A DNA stretch of 64,000 nt from Methylomonas sp. LW13 (GTDB lineage: Bacteria > Pseudomonadota > Gammaproteobacteria > Methylococcales > Methylomonadaceae), in contig NZ_CP033381.1 in the NCBI RefSeq assembly GCF_016865255.1, forward strand, positions 2,852,001 through 2,916,000. Reading direction: 5' to 3'. Under the pieces are notes generated by a model. The model had not been told where the DNA came from. It saw nothing but the letters and a program-made list of their open reading frames with translations, and did no database searches. Each line of letters begins with the position of its first letter. Position 1 is the first letter of the stretch. A program made the translations under genes and the position numbers. Positions 34,447-43,331 of this stretch are shown one piece after another.

Positions 34447-35814
34447 TCAGCTTGGTTTCGTCTTGACACCATCAATCAGACTCGCCACTTCGTCCAAGCC
34501 ACGTCGGTAAACATCGGCAAAATGATCCAAGCGCGCAATCTCGTCGGTAAGCGAACCAGGTTTGTGGATAAGGAGATGTGCAAGCTGCGGATTTGCCCTG
34601 AGCCGCTCAATCGCATACTGAAAGGAACGGACTTGCTTACCAGTCGATTCCCGAGTATCCAGAGGCCGGGCGTGTAGGTCGGACACGGTATATGTCGTCC
34701 CATCACTCCCCTTACCCCAAGCAGTGTCCAATGCAGCGCGACGAATCAAACATGGAAGACAGTAGCCGCAATGCTCAATGCCTAGCCCGTGCCATCGCCC
34801 CTTAGTAGGTGATGAGCAAGATAACGAATCTGATGCCAGCTGCTTTAAAAGTTCAGGATTTCGACAATAGGCAGCCATCTCACCTTTTGTCTTATCCCAA
34901 TAAGGGTTATCAATGCTGCCGTCAATTCCAAGCTCTCCTAAAAGCTCATTCCATCGCGCCATGTAGAAAGGATGCGTGGTGCGCGTGCTATTGGAGCCGA
35001 GTCGCAAGGGATCCAAGGGCACATTCAGTGCTATAAACCCGTTTTCCGGCACACGAAGAGTGAATCTCTTCCCAAGACCAGAGCCAGCAAACACGCCTAG
35101 GGCGAAGAACAGAAATGATCGACCACGGGTCGTGTTTTCTGACCCAACACCTTGCACAAGGCCATCCTCAAAAACCATCCCGACTCGCAATCTCTCGAAC
35201 AGCGACTTGTCATAGTACTTCTTCAACCCAGAAAACAGCTTGCTTTGGGCATCGCTGGTCGCGCCTTCACCGAAATGACTAACCAGTAAAGGAGTCTCGC
35301 CAGTTTCCAGCAAGTCGATGGCGCCTATCAGGCTGTCCAAACCGCCAGAAAACAAGCTCACTGAATCGAAAGGTGGAGCCATCAAACTTAAAGAGGACTG
35401 CTGTGCGATCACCGCAAAACGGGACGGACGCGCCCTGAATCCGATAATCCACCTATCGCCCGTCAGAAAATCCAGCGCTTTCTTCAGCGTTGCTACTACT
35501 CCGCCCCATCGTTCCGGTTCACTGACCGGCACCACGAGGCGAATCTCTCGCGTCCAAGAGTCTTGCGACTGTTCGGTACGAGAGATTCGTGTATCTGCCG
35601 CATGCACATGAGCAGCAATCAAGAGCAGATCAATACCAATTTCCGATGGGAATACACCAAGCTTATTTAGATTGGTCAGTGCATCACCAATGCCGTGATC
35701 CAAGGATCGATTACCAGCAACGAGCTGAAGATAGGTCGTTTGCTCGTCGGCTTCTGAAGGAACTTCGAGGAGATCATCAGGGCCAAAACGGCCCACCAAA
35801 AGTTGCCTCTTCAT
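34447..35814 (-). CDS. qatC: QatC, QueC-like protein of the Qat anti-phage system
   Basis: A 455-aa protein. A PP-loop 'SLFSGGLDSLIGA' (SGGLDS about residues 156-161) and a Cys cluster 'HCGYCLPCLIRRAALD' near 365 are shared with QueC (7-cyano-7-deazaguanine synthase), but with a family-specific N-terminal extension of about 145 residues. It probably modifies a protein or nucleotide in the Qat system; recent work on QueC-like defence proteins suggests protein N-terminal modification. The start overlaps the qatB stop (ATGA). Confidence 0.92.
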   Translation of the reverse strand: MKRQLLVGRFGPDDLLEVPSEADEQTTYLQLVAGNRSLDHGIGDALTNLNKLGVFPSEIGIDLLLIAAHVHAADTRISRTEQSQDSWTREIRLVVPVSEPERWGGVVATLKKALDFLTGDRWIIGFRARPSRFAVIAQQSSLSLMAPPFDSVSLFSGGLDSLIGAIDLLETGETPLLVSHFGEGATSDAQSKLFSGLKKYYDKSLFERLRVGMVFEDGLVQGVGSENTTRGRSFLFFALGVFAGSGLGKRFTLRVPENGFIALNVPLDPLRLGSNSTRTTHPFYMARWNELLGELGIDGSIDNPYWDKTKGEMAAYCRNPELLKQLASDSLSCSSPTKGRWHGLGIEHCGYCLPCLIRRAALDTAWGKGSDGTTYTVSDLHARPLDTRESTGKQVRSFQYAIERLRANPQLAHLLIHKPGSLTDEIARLDHFADVYRRGLDEVASLIDGVKTKPS

Positions 35815-36686
35815 TGGTTAGCCTCTGCTTCTCCCATTGCCTGCAGGATGCTAAATGCGGACTCATAAATCGAATCCACGAACGATTGGATCTTCTCTAT
35901 GGTCAGATTTGGTGAATCCACGTAGGCTCGTGTTAGCGCGTCGCTTACCCCGCCACGGATGAAATCGCGTAATTGTTTTTCGACGCGAAGGGCGACCTTA
36001 GCATCTGCCGGCATTGTTACCACCTTGGTGCCGATGTCATTACATATCCGGGCTTCGATCGCATGCGTCGCATAAAGCTCGAAGACAGTCTGCATTTGAT
36101 CCGGAGTGAACGTGGAAAGATCGGTTAGCCCTTCACTTGCCAACTCTACAATGGTTTCGATGTAAGCTTCGCGAGCAATGCCTTCATCGACCGTACCAGC
36201 TCCAGGGCAGATATAGTCAGCTAAGCCAACAAAAATTTCGGTGATCGGACGTCCCGCGAGAGACTCCAGATCAAGTGCACGCAATGCCTCACGAACACCC
36301 CGTGCCTGTACATCAGACAGGAAGCCTAGGAGCCGAGCACCAGCCGTTCGTGATGCGCCCATGCGCTGGGCGGCCAGGCGAGCACCACCGGTCGACGCAG
36401 AAACATATTTCGACACTGCCCGGCCTAGGCTGGCTCTATCACTACCACCAGAACCAGCGAATCGAGTAAAGTTATTACGGGCACCAGAAAAACGTTGTGG
36501 GTCAGCAGCTTCACCAATGGGTGGACGTTTTGGAGGTATTGGTGACCCCGCACTATCGGCAGGTGGCGGGCTATCCGTTCCAGCCGGAGGGGTTACGGGA
36601 GCCTCCCTACCATCTGCATCCCCGAGCCATGTTGGAACTAACGGCGTACCGCCGCCAGGACCGCCATACGACGTCGACGTTCCCAT
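35811..36686 (-). CDS. qatB: QatB, Qat anti-phage system component
   Basis: A 291-aa protein with the QatB N-terminus 'MGTSTSYGGPGGGTPLVP', a low-complexity Gly/Pro/Asp region to about residue 60, and a helical C-terminal part. The conserved MGTS-SxGGP start is a plausible modification site for QatC. Its start codon shares one base with the qatA stop, and its stop overlaps qatC. No enzymatic motif is seen. Confidence 0.9.
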   Translation of the reverse strand: MGTSTSYGGPGGGTPLVPTWLGDADGREAPVTPPAGTDSPPPADSAGSPIPPKRPPIGEAADPQRFSGARNNFTRFAGSGGSDRASLGRAVSKYVSASTGGARLAAQRMGASRTAGARLLGFLSDVQARGVREALRALDLESLAGRPITEIFVGLADYICPGAGTVDEGIAREAYIETIVELASEGLTDLSTFTPDQMQTVFELYATHAIEARICNDIGTKVVTMPADAKVALRVEKQLRDFIRGGVSDALTRAYVDSPNLTIEKIQSFVDSIYESAFSILQAMGEAEANQ

Positions 36687-38629
36687 CAGCGCCCTCCCTT
36701 TATTTCCTTGAGCGCCGCGTCGGCAGCGGCCTTAAGTCCAGGGTTGTTGGTGACCTTGCTCCAATCTCCCAGTAGTTTTGACAGACGCAATTTGCACTCA
36801 TCGTCTTTGATGACGCTTTGCCATCCACTAACGGCCCAAGGTCCGCATTTGCTACTCGGCAATGCCTCAAGGAAGTCCATTAAACGACCTTGCAAACCGA
36901 GTTGAGCTTTAACGAGAACGACGAGCCCATCGACACCAACCGGTTTCGTATCGAAGGTGCCTGTGCTCATGATCTTGGTACGCACTGCTTCAAATACCTT
37001 GTCTGCTTCGGGTTGAACGAGCTGCTTCAGTTCGGATTCGTAACCCTGGACAGTCATTTTGCCACCGAAAAGTTTTTCTACCACAACAGCCAAATAACCT
37101 AGAACTGATACCGGGCCAAAGTAATCTTTTTTGTCCTTTGTTACGAACAAGTAAGGGCGTAAATCGATGCCCGAAAGCTTTGGTGATAAGCATGCCCATT
37201 CACATACTGTTTCCAAAGACTTCCATTCAGCTAAGACACCAGAACCAGCACTAACCCCTGGATCGAAGGATTTCTGATCTTTCAATTCGTTCTCTGAGTT
37301 GTATTGTTCCTCAGAAGTCGCCAAGTCATTTTCAAGTGATTCGAGATCTTCGCATAATCCTTGAGGATGAACTGCCGCAACAAACGCTATCTGCTCAAAC
37401 AGTCTCGGAATGAAGCGCTCTGCAAGCATGAGCTTAGCAAGCACTGGTAATTTAATGTCATCCCCGAAGCCACGTGCCTCAGCGGTGCGCTCACGTAAGA
37501 GAAGCGTATTGAGGAATCTTTTGATCTGCCGCGGATTGCCCTTGCTTCCGCTGGCCAGAACCGGACCAATCTGATCACTGAGGGCGAGCGCATTGTTGAC
37601 TTTCTCTGCCTTCTGCCCAAGCGCATTTTTAACGGTCGCGGCATCGAGACCACCACTGGTCCAAGGACGCCTAAGCTGCTCCCGAGCCACACCAATGAGC
37701 TTCGCGTAGTCTGCATCTCCCTCGCCAATCTCCGCGCCGGCGAGCAACAACGTTACGTAAATTCGTGTTTCAGCCTCACCGAGTGCAGGAATGCGGAACG
37801 GAACCTGAATGAGCTTTTCTAGGTAGTTACGGGCATAGTCCCGAGGCCCAGTGCTATCAGGAAGGTCGGGAAAGTGCTTGCGTACCGCATACTCGATCAT
37901 GGCTTCGTCAGCTGCGACTACAAATGCAGTTCGGGGCGTGAACACGAACAGCCTAATTGCTTCGAGGGTTTCGATCGCAGTATCAGGCAAGCAACGGTCA
38001 AGGTCGTCGATTAGGACTACAAGCTGCTCGATACCCGCATCCTTTAAAAGCTGCTCAAACGCCTTGCGGAACGCTTCTACCTCTTCAGGTACATTCTTGG
38101 TTTCGCAGGGCTTCAGCAGAGCTTTCACTTCACCGATAGTGGCCGAGATATTTTCTTTCGTTGCCAGTTTAGCAGGATCTTCCAACACCCCTTCGAGAGA
38201 GCCAATAATACCCGTTACCTGATCAGGCGTTGGAATTCCTGTAAAAGCCGTAACAGCCAAACCTCCCGCTCTCTTGGCAACCTTCAACCAATCTATGCGG
38301 TGGAACACCTCCTTGACACCGGATACAGCTTTGGTAAGCGCCGGACGTTTTTCGATCAAACCAGTTACGATTCCCTCAATTAGGGCGATTTTCGCATCCT
38401 CGAAACCCTGGAAGCGCCACCCGTTGAACTTGAGGCATAACACTTCTTCAGTCCCTTCGAAACCTGAGTCTATCATTTCAAGTACGCTAGACTTGCCCGC
38501 CCCCCAGTCGCCATGCACACCGATCGTCACAGGATGATCTGGATTTTTCCGAAGAAGGCCAATGATTGTCGTCGCTATGGCCTCGTTATTCAATAAATCG
38601 ACTTTGGTCTCGTTATCGGTCAGGATCAT
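36686..38629 (-). CDS. qatA: QatA, KAP-family P-loop NTPase of the Qat anti-phage system
   Basis: A 647-aa KAP-family NTPase. Walker A 'GDWGAGKS' is at residues about 40-47 and Walker B 'LVVLIDDLDRC' at about 203-213, with the arginine-containing 'RQIKRFLNTLLLRER' downstream. The KAP insert (about 95-150) contains hydrophobic stretches typical of the family. AAGGGA lies 6 bp before the start. It is first in the qat operon; 193 bp upstream separate it from the DUF4143 gene and should hold its promoter. Confidence 0.92.
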   Translation of the reverse strand: MILTDNETKVDLLNNEAIATTIIGLLRKNPDHPVTIGVHGDWGAGKSSVLEMIDSGFEGTEEVLCLKFNGWRFQGFEDAKIALIEGIVTGLIEKRPALTKAVSGVKEVFHRIDWLKVAKRAGGLAVTAFTGIPTPDQVTGIIGSLEGVLEDPAKLATKENISATIGEVKALLKPCETKNVPEEVEAFRKAFEQLLKDAGIEQLVVLIDDLDRCLPDTAIETLEAIRLFVFTPRTAFVVAADEAMIEYAVRKHFPDLPDSTGPRDYARNYLEKLIQVPFRIPALGEAETRIYVTLLLAGAEIGEGDADYAKLIGVAREQLRRPWTSGGLDAATVKNALGQKAEKVNNALALSDQIGPVLASGSKGNPRQIKRFLNTLLLRERTAEARGFGDDIKLPVLAKLMLAERFIPRLFEQIAFVAAVHPQGLCEDLESLENDLATSEEQYNSENELKDQKSFDPGVSAGSGVLAEWKSLETVCEWACLSPKLSGIDLRPYLFVTKDKKDYFGPVSVLGYLAVVVEKLFGGKMTVQGYESELKQLVQPEADKVFEAVRTKIMSTGTFDTKPVGVDGLVVLVKAQLGLQGRLMDFLEALPSSKCGPWAVSGWQSVIKDDECKLRLSKLLGDWSKVTNNPGLKAAADAALKEIKGGR

Positions 38630-38822
38630 TATTTTCCCTTACACATTGCGTCTGCTACCTTGGCTAAGTTTGACTGAATTCAAATTTACGATTGCGGCGC
38701 AGCGATTGGTTTGCCTCGGCTATACACGTCGCGCAGACGGTCATCGGCGATATTTCCAGATTAAGTCTGCAATCCATTTGAGTTGGCTTTGATGCATGGT
38801 TTCCTATCGCCGGTTGCCCGGC

Positions 38823-40277
38823 TTAATCGTTAAATTCGGGTTGATTCAATTCCGAAGCCCCCATCCAGTAGCACAGCAACGGTGCGGGTAGACGCATAAT
38901 CTGGCTGGCAGTATCGCCAGTTTGCGGCAAACCGGTCATTAAGCCGAAGTCATCCAGCGATTTAGTGACAACGTAGCCGCGGGCAATTTTCTTTTGCTCA
39001 CACAGTTCGATCAAACCTTTCAGTTCCCGTGCGCCGGTATGCTGGGCACGGTATTTCACTTCAAAGGGGATCAATTGGCCGCCGATTTCCGCGACTAAAT
39101 CGACCTCGCGGTCTTTTTTCCCGTGCCAGTAGGTAAAACGCACATTTTGGGAATAATAGCGCGCAAAAAGATGTTTAAACACGGCGGTTTCGGTCGCTAC
39201 GCCCAAGGCGGCGGGATCGTCGATGATACTTTTGCCCTTGAGTAAAACAGCGGGCGCGATCGCGGCATCGGCCAGATAAATTTTGAAGCGGCCCTTGAGC
39301 ACGTCTTTGCCATAGCCAAACGGCGGCAAGCGATAAATCAGGTGGCAGGCTTCCAACAGCTCAATGAAATGCTGAGCCGTGGGACGTTTGACTTCCAGGT
39401 TGCTGGATAAGTCGGTGATATTCAGCAAACCGCCATCATGCATGCACAGATAGAGGAAGGTATGCTCAAGATCGAGAATCCGGCGCACACCAAACAGCGC
39501 GGTCATATCGCGCTTGAGCGCCTTATCGATAATGTCTTCACGCAGCAAGCGTTGCGCCTGAGTGATGCTTTCCACTTGGGCGGTTTGCGGGAAACCGCCG
39601 CGAATCAGATACTCGTGGAAATGGCCGACATAAGGCACGGCGATTTCCTGCGCCCGGTAAAATTGTGGCGGCGTCCAGTCGAACAGCTCGGTCAAGCTCT
39701 TTAATGGCGGTAACGGTGGCAGTTGCACTTGTTTGATTTGCAGGTACTCGTAGAACGACAGCGTAGTCAGCCGAATAGTGTGCCAGCGACCGACGCCGGA
39801 CTCCTGGTCGGCTTCCACCAAGGGCATGGCCGAACCGGTAAAGACGATGCGACGCTGTTTGTTGAAATCGATCTGGTGTTTGACCCAGGTGCCCCAATCG
39901 CGAATAAACTGAGCTTCGTCGAGGAACAGATATTCAGGTCCATCGACCCGCGGCTCGCGTTCGCGCCAGGCTTCCAAAACCGCTTCGATGCCTGCCAACT
40001 TGAGCACCGGATGGTCAAAAGTGGCGTAAAGGATGTTGGCCGCCGGAACACCTTGCTTTAACAAAGCGTCGATCTGTTGCAGCAGCAATGTGGTCTTGCC
40101 GACCTGGCGTGCGCCGGACAGCAAAATGGCGCGATGGGCAGGCGGATGATTGATCCAGCGACTTAACTCACGCGAAGCGGCACGCTGCCAATCTGGCAAA
40201 TCGGCAATCGGTTCGCTTCTCCACCAGGGATTGAATTGGGCCAATACGGCAATTAGTTCTTCTTTTGAGACTCTCAT
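38823..40277 (-). CDS. AAA ATPase with DUF4143 domain
   Basis: A 484-aa protein. Walker A 'LLSGARQVGKTTLLLQQ' is at about residues 51-67 and Walker B 'EYLFLDEAQF' at about 115-124. The C-terminal DUF4143 region ends in a nuclease-like fold ('DREVDLVAEIGGQLIPFEVKYRAQ', with D, E and K spaced as in PD-(D/E)xK enzymes). Such proteins are common, often on mobile DNA, with no settled role. It stands alone between the Qat genes and the XRE-ImmA pair. A palindrome just upstream suggests autoregulation. Confidence 0.87.
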   Translation of the reverse strand: MRVSKEELIAVLAQFNPWWRSEPIADLPDWQRAASRELSRWINHPPAHRAILLSGARQVGKTTLLLQQIDALLKQGVPAANILYATFDHPVLKLAGIEAVLEAWREREPRVDGPEYLFLDEAQFIRDWGTWVKHQIDFNKQRRIVFTGSAMPLVEADQESGVGRWHTIRLTTLSFYEYLQIKQVQLPPLPPLKSLTELFDWTPPQFYRAQEIAVPYVGHFHEYLIRGGFPQTAQVESITQAQRLLREDIIDKALKRDMTALFGVRRILDLEHTFLYLCMHDGGLLNITDLSSNLEVKRPTAQHFIELLEACHLIYRLPPFGYGKDVLKGRFKIYLADAAIAPAVLLKGKSIIDDPAALGVATETAVFKHLFARYYSQNVRFTYWHGKKDREVDLVAEIGGQLIPFEVKYRAQHTGARELKGLIELCEQKKIARGYVVTKSLDDFGLMTGLPQTGDTASQIMRLPAPLLCYWMGASELNQPEFND

Positions 40278-40303
40278 GAGTCAATCTTAGCACTATAATG
40301 ATT

Positions 40304-40329
40304 TTATTGTCATGTATAGATAACAATAA
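40304..40329. promoter_or_regulatory. Dyad upstream of the AAA/DUF4143 gene
   Basis: TTATTGT (40304-40310) and ACAATAA (40323-40329) form a perfect 7-bp inverted repeat with 12 bp between, 27-52 bp before the start codon. It overlaps an AT-rich probable promoter (CATTATAGT on the minus strand). Candidate operator. Confidence 0.35.
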
Positions 40330-40507
40330 ATAGGTCATAATGCTAATACTGCCGAATTTTTTATGCCTTAGCGCATTCTTCTGTCAACCGAATGTCGTCA
40401 CCCTTCGACAACAATTCCATTCATGAAGGCTTGCCAGAGCCAAAGCAAGTCTTAAAGAAAAGGCGATTGTCTAGCAAAAAAAACGACATCAAGTTACTTT
40501 TGAAAAC

Positions 40508-41617
40508 CTAATTCAAACTACGATGATATTGCAGAATAACAATATTATTCTGAAACGATTCATCAGCTTTAACGCCAACCAACTGATCGAGAAGTTCAGG
40601 TTTTACAAACATCAAGTCGGCAATCATTTTTCTGGACATGCCGCATTGCTCGGCCAAAACTTTCATGCTGTCCAAAATAACTTCAGGCTTTTCCTGAACC
40701 ATATCACGATCTTCATGCTCCTGAAGCGCTTCCCCGTGCCGACGCAATGAAATAACACCAGACCGATATTGCTCTTCCGAAAACGCGCCGAGCTGCCGAC
40801 CACGATACAAAATCGCCGCTTTTGAGACCCCCCAGCGCATTTTGATGTCGGACAGTGCTTGCCAATTCAGCCGACTGCCGCGTAACGCTTTTTGGCACTC
40901 CTTAATAAAATATGCGCGCGGCATTAAAAACGCGCTCGCAAATCGGTTGGCTTGGGATTCTGTTGCTCTATCCCCCGTTTGGACGCCAACGTGAATGGTC
41001 AAGTGTCCAATTTCATGCGCGATTCCAAACCGGGTACGGCAAGTCGATTTCCCTCCAGCATTTAACGTAATAACCGGCCGCCGAGTAGCAAACGAAATGG
41101 CATCGATCTCGTCCGCTAGCCCACCCGTTTTTACCAATACCGCACCAGCATTTTCTGCAACGCGGCTCATATTAGCAATTGGCCCTAAACCCAACCCCCA
41201 ATGAGACCGGCTTATTTCAGCAACGCGTTCAATCTCTTCGGGCGTTGATACCTCTTCATGTAGAAAATCGTAATTGGGAAAATCTAAGTTCTGGTCAAGA
41301 ACGGACACCAGTCGCTTAAACATCTCGCCCTGTGCACGAGCGACCTGCTTAAGCGCAACTTTCGTGGTCAGCTGTTTACGAAAATGGCACTGCTCGTCGG
41401 AAATCGGCATCGGATCGACTTCCCTGAAAAATCGGGGCAGCACGTCCAGAGCTTCCGCCAACGCTGTTTCCAGGCTTTCATGCGGAGGCTCTAAGCCTGA
41501 TTCCAACCGACTGAGATATTGCTTTGACTTATTGACTCTATCGGCCAAATCCTGCAAAGACAGCCCGTGAAATAACCGAGCAAGCCGAAGGTTTTGCCCA
41601 AGAAAATCGGCGGTCAT
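40508..41617 (-). CDS. XRE-family regulator fused to ImmA/IrrE metallopeptidase
   Basis: A 369-aa protein. Residues about 5-62 form a Cro/CI helix-turn-helix ('LRLARLFHGLSLQDLADRVNKSKQYLSRLESG'). Residues about 150-300 form an ImmA/IrrE zinc peptidase with HEIGH at 201-205 and the downstream 'ESQANRFASAFLMP' glutamate. Such proteins cleave or sense partner proteins and often control mobile-element or toxin genes. The start overlaps the stop of the upstream 199-aa gene (ATGA), so the two form a bicistron like a toxin-antitoxin or regulator pair. Confidence 0.88.
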   Translation of the reverse strand: MTADFLGQNLRLARLFHGLSLQDLADRVNKSKQYLSRLESGLEPPHESLETALAEALDVLPRFFREVDPMPISDEQCHFRKQLTTKVALKQVARAQGEMFKRLVSVLDQNLDFPNYDFLHEEVSTPEEIERVAEISRSHWGLGLGPIANMSRVAENAGAVLVKTGGLADEIDAISFATRRPVITLNAGGKSTCRTRFGIAHEIGHLTIHVGVQTGDRATESQANRFASAFLMPRAYFIKECQKALRGSRLNWQALSDIKMRWGVSKAAILYRGRQLGAFSEEQYRSGVISLRRHGEALQEHEDRDMVQEKPEVILDSMKVLAEQCGMSRKMIADLMFVKPELLDQLVGVKADESFQNNIVILQYHRSLN

Positions 41618-42213
41618 AGCCGATTGGCCTCGTCTTTGGAACCCGCGACTGATTTTTTCGGTTTGACGGCAGGTTTGCCTATTTCAACAGCTTCAGGAAC
41701 AACAACGGCATTAACACTTTGGAAAGTTCTAATCGCACCGGACTCCCATTGACACCGCACCACGCCCGTCGCGTCGAATCCGAGAAAAACAACTGAAGGC
41801 TCAGCATCATCATTGATGCCTTGATCAATGATGAAACAGTAACGGCATGGGTCCTGGTCGCTCTCAATATCATCGAAAAATGACGCTTGGTAGCGATTAA
41901 CCGTCAAGACGGCTTTTTTCTTTGGGCTGTTTGGATCGTCACTGCTGAATCGACAAGGTACGCTACCAATTGTGAAGACCAAATCATTGGCGTTATTACT
42001 GACCTGTAACCAAGAATAAGTTTTTGCCAGAGCCAAGCCTTTAATCCGGTTTTTTTGCCGTCCGAATGTGGTGCAGCCACGCGTGTAGTTATCATCTGTT
42101 TCTGAGGAAAGATCGTCGAGCGTTTTATAGTGTTCATCCAGTAACAACTCTGCGACGACGGATAAACGTTCATGAGTCAAATCCGAGTGGTAATGTATAG
42201 GTTGAGGAAGCAT
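41614..42213 (-). CDS. Unknown protein paired with XRE-ImmA regulator
   Basis: A 199-aa protein that I do not recognise. The N-terminal 60 residues are helical and charged ('HERLSVVAELLLDEHYKTLDDLSSETDDNYTRGCTTFGRQKNRI', in part). The middle is beta-rich with a 'DPCRYCFIID' CxxC, and the tail is Lys-rich. It is first in the bicistron and overlaps the XRE-ImmA start. Its promoter region contains two 31-bp direct repeats with a 33-bp period. It could be a toxin or a substrate of the ImmA peptidase; this is inferred only from the arrangement. Confidence 0.7.
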   Translation of the reverse strand: MLPQPIHYHSDLTHERLSVVAELLLDEHYKTLDDLSSETDDNYTRGCTTFGRQKNRIKGLALAKTYSWLQVSNNANDLVFTIGSVPCRFSSDDPNSPKKKAVLTVNRYQASFFDDIESDQDPCRYCFIIDQGINDDAEPSVVFLGFDATGVVRCQWESGAIRTFQSVNAVVVPEAVEIGKPAVKPKKSVAGSKDEANRL

Positions 42214-42223
42214 TCGCCCTCCA

Positions 42224-42287
42224 AATTGTGCAAAAATAAAAAATCGTCAACCTAATAATTGTGCATTTTTAAGATTTTGTCAACTTA
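42224..42287. repeat. Two direct repeats (33-bp period) in the promoter of the XRE-ImmA bicistron
   Basis: AATTGTGCA...GTCAAC-(C/T)TA occurs at 42224-42254 and again at 42257-42287. The period of 33 bp is about three helical turns. On the minus strand each unit contains TTGAC(A/G), the first giving a possible -35 (TTGACA) with AATTAT 17 bp downstream. Likely operator sites of the XRE domain encoded downstream. Confidence 0.55.
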
Positions 42288-42361
42288 GCACTTCAGATTC
42301 ACTCTAATCCTCAGCCGAATTTACGGTTAGCTTCTTTTCAACGAAATTGACGGGGTGTTTC

Positions 42362-42562
42362 CTAGCGTGGGTCGTAGCCAATGGCAACCAAGTTCCTTCT
42401 GACCTTTTCCGCAACAGCGCGCATGCGATAAGCCCCCTCATCATCGACAGCCTGACTGCAATAATCAGCAAATCCAGTTCGCTTTAGAAATTGCGCCAAA
42501 TCCAAAGCCTCCTGTTCGGATAACGAAACACACAAGCATATTTCACTCGAATCAACGCTCAT
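42362..42562 (-). CDS. Small conserved ICE protein (DUF7706-like)
   Basis: A 66-aa protein: 'LSEQEALDLAQFLKRTGFADYCSQAVDDEGAYRMRAVAEKVRRNL...GYDPR'. It resembles short helical proteins of conjugative elements annotated as DUF7706 (recognition from memory, moderate). It follows the broken DUF1845 gene by 12 bp on the same strand, so it was probably in one operon with it. No function known. Confidence 0.65.
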   Translation of the reverse strand: MSVDSSEICLCVSLSEQEALDLAQFLKRTGFADYCSQAVDDEGAYRMRAVAEKVRRNLVAIGYDPR

Positions 42563-42574
42563 TGCGCACCTGCC

Positions 42575-43228
42575 TTAATTCGAGTCGGTCTCATCAACCA
42601 ATGAGTCCTCATCCTTGGAAAGTTTCACTGGCTCACCCAACAGTCCAGATTGCTGTCGGGCCAATCGCACTTCCTCTCCATGCCCTTGTTCATAAGCTGC
42701 CTGATGCGCATGCCGTTCCATCGTCACAATTTTATTCGCTAGCCGCTGCAAGCGCTGCTGCCACTGAAGACGTGCATCAATGCAATGTTTGTTGGAAATG
42801 ACCTGGCACAGCCACAAGGTGTCCATCACGATCATCAACTGGTCCAGCAAACGAATCAACTCGACGAACTGGGCAATCTGGGGCGAGGCAATCTTGGCCA
42901 CAAATTCCCTGGGATGCGTGTACGTCGGCGTTTCAGTGATGCCGTTGTCGGCCTTGAGTTTTTCCAACCGACTCTTTTCCTGCTGCAGTTGCTCCGCACA
43001 TTCGGCAATCATCTGACTGACGAGGCTTTCAATTTCATCGACCGTTTACTCTCTTCCAATGATGCGCAGAATCACGTCGATGGCGTACAGGGACACCATC
43101 AATCGATGATAGCTGTTACGAATCACCCGAATGGCTTGTTCGCTGTTGATGCTAAATGTACGTTCAAATATTGGCCGACTGATGGCACGGCGCGGGGCTG
43201 GTTTGGGCTGTGGAGCTGCTTCGGACAT
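42575..43228 (-). pseudogene. DUF1845 (PFL_4669/AcaB-type) ICE protein interrupted by an in-frame TAA
   Basis: Two pieces in one reading frame. The N-terminal 60 aa (43228-43046) begin 'MSEAAPQPKPAPRRAISRPIFERTFSINSEQAIRVIRNSYHRL' (in part) and end '...VILRIIGRE'. A TAA follows, then 'TVDEIESLVSQMIAECAEQLQQEK...THPREFVAKIASPQIAQF', open to 42575. The joined 217-aa protein has the length and motifs of the DUF1845/PFL_4669 family, which includes the IncC activator AcaB. A single G or C to T change at the first base of the stop would explain the break. The second half may restart at ATG 43012. If this is a transfer activator, its loss could silence the tra genes. Confidence 0.75.
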
Positions 43229-43292
43229 GACCGTTTCCTGATGTGAACGAATGGTTCATGATCGTAAGCCAGATTCTTTTTAGCCTTTCCGC

Positions 43293-43331
43293 AGCTGATG
43301 GCGAATTCGGCATCAGCTGCAAAAGCCCTTC
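43293..43331. promoter_or_regulatory. Palindromic box upstream of ssb (copy 2 of the element box)
   Basis: The perfect 10-bp arms GCAGCTGATG (43291-43300) and CATCAGCTGC (43311-43320) surround GAATTC and are followed by AAAAGCCCTTC. This matches the box at 19590-19628 before traL. It lies between the divergent DUF1845 remnant and the ssb operon. Shared promoter control of the tra and recombination operons is the simple reading. Confidence 0.6.

Noticed and set aside
38630..38822. Possible small gene between qatA and the AAA/DUF4143 gene
   Set aside because: The 76-aa plus-strand frame there begins inside qatA and has no ribosome site; only a promoter for qatA is expected.
9683..43228. A genome-wide stop-codon readthrough explaining both split genes
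   Set aside because: One break is TGA and the other TAA, with no recoding signal seen; all other genes end normally, so two independent mutations are simpler.
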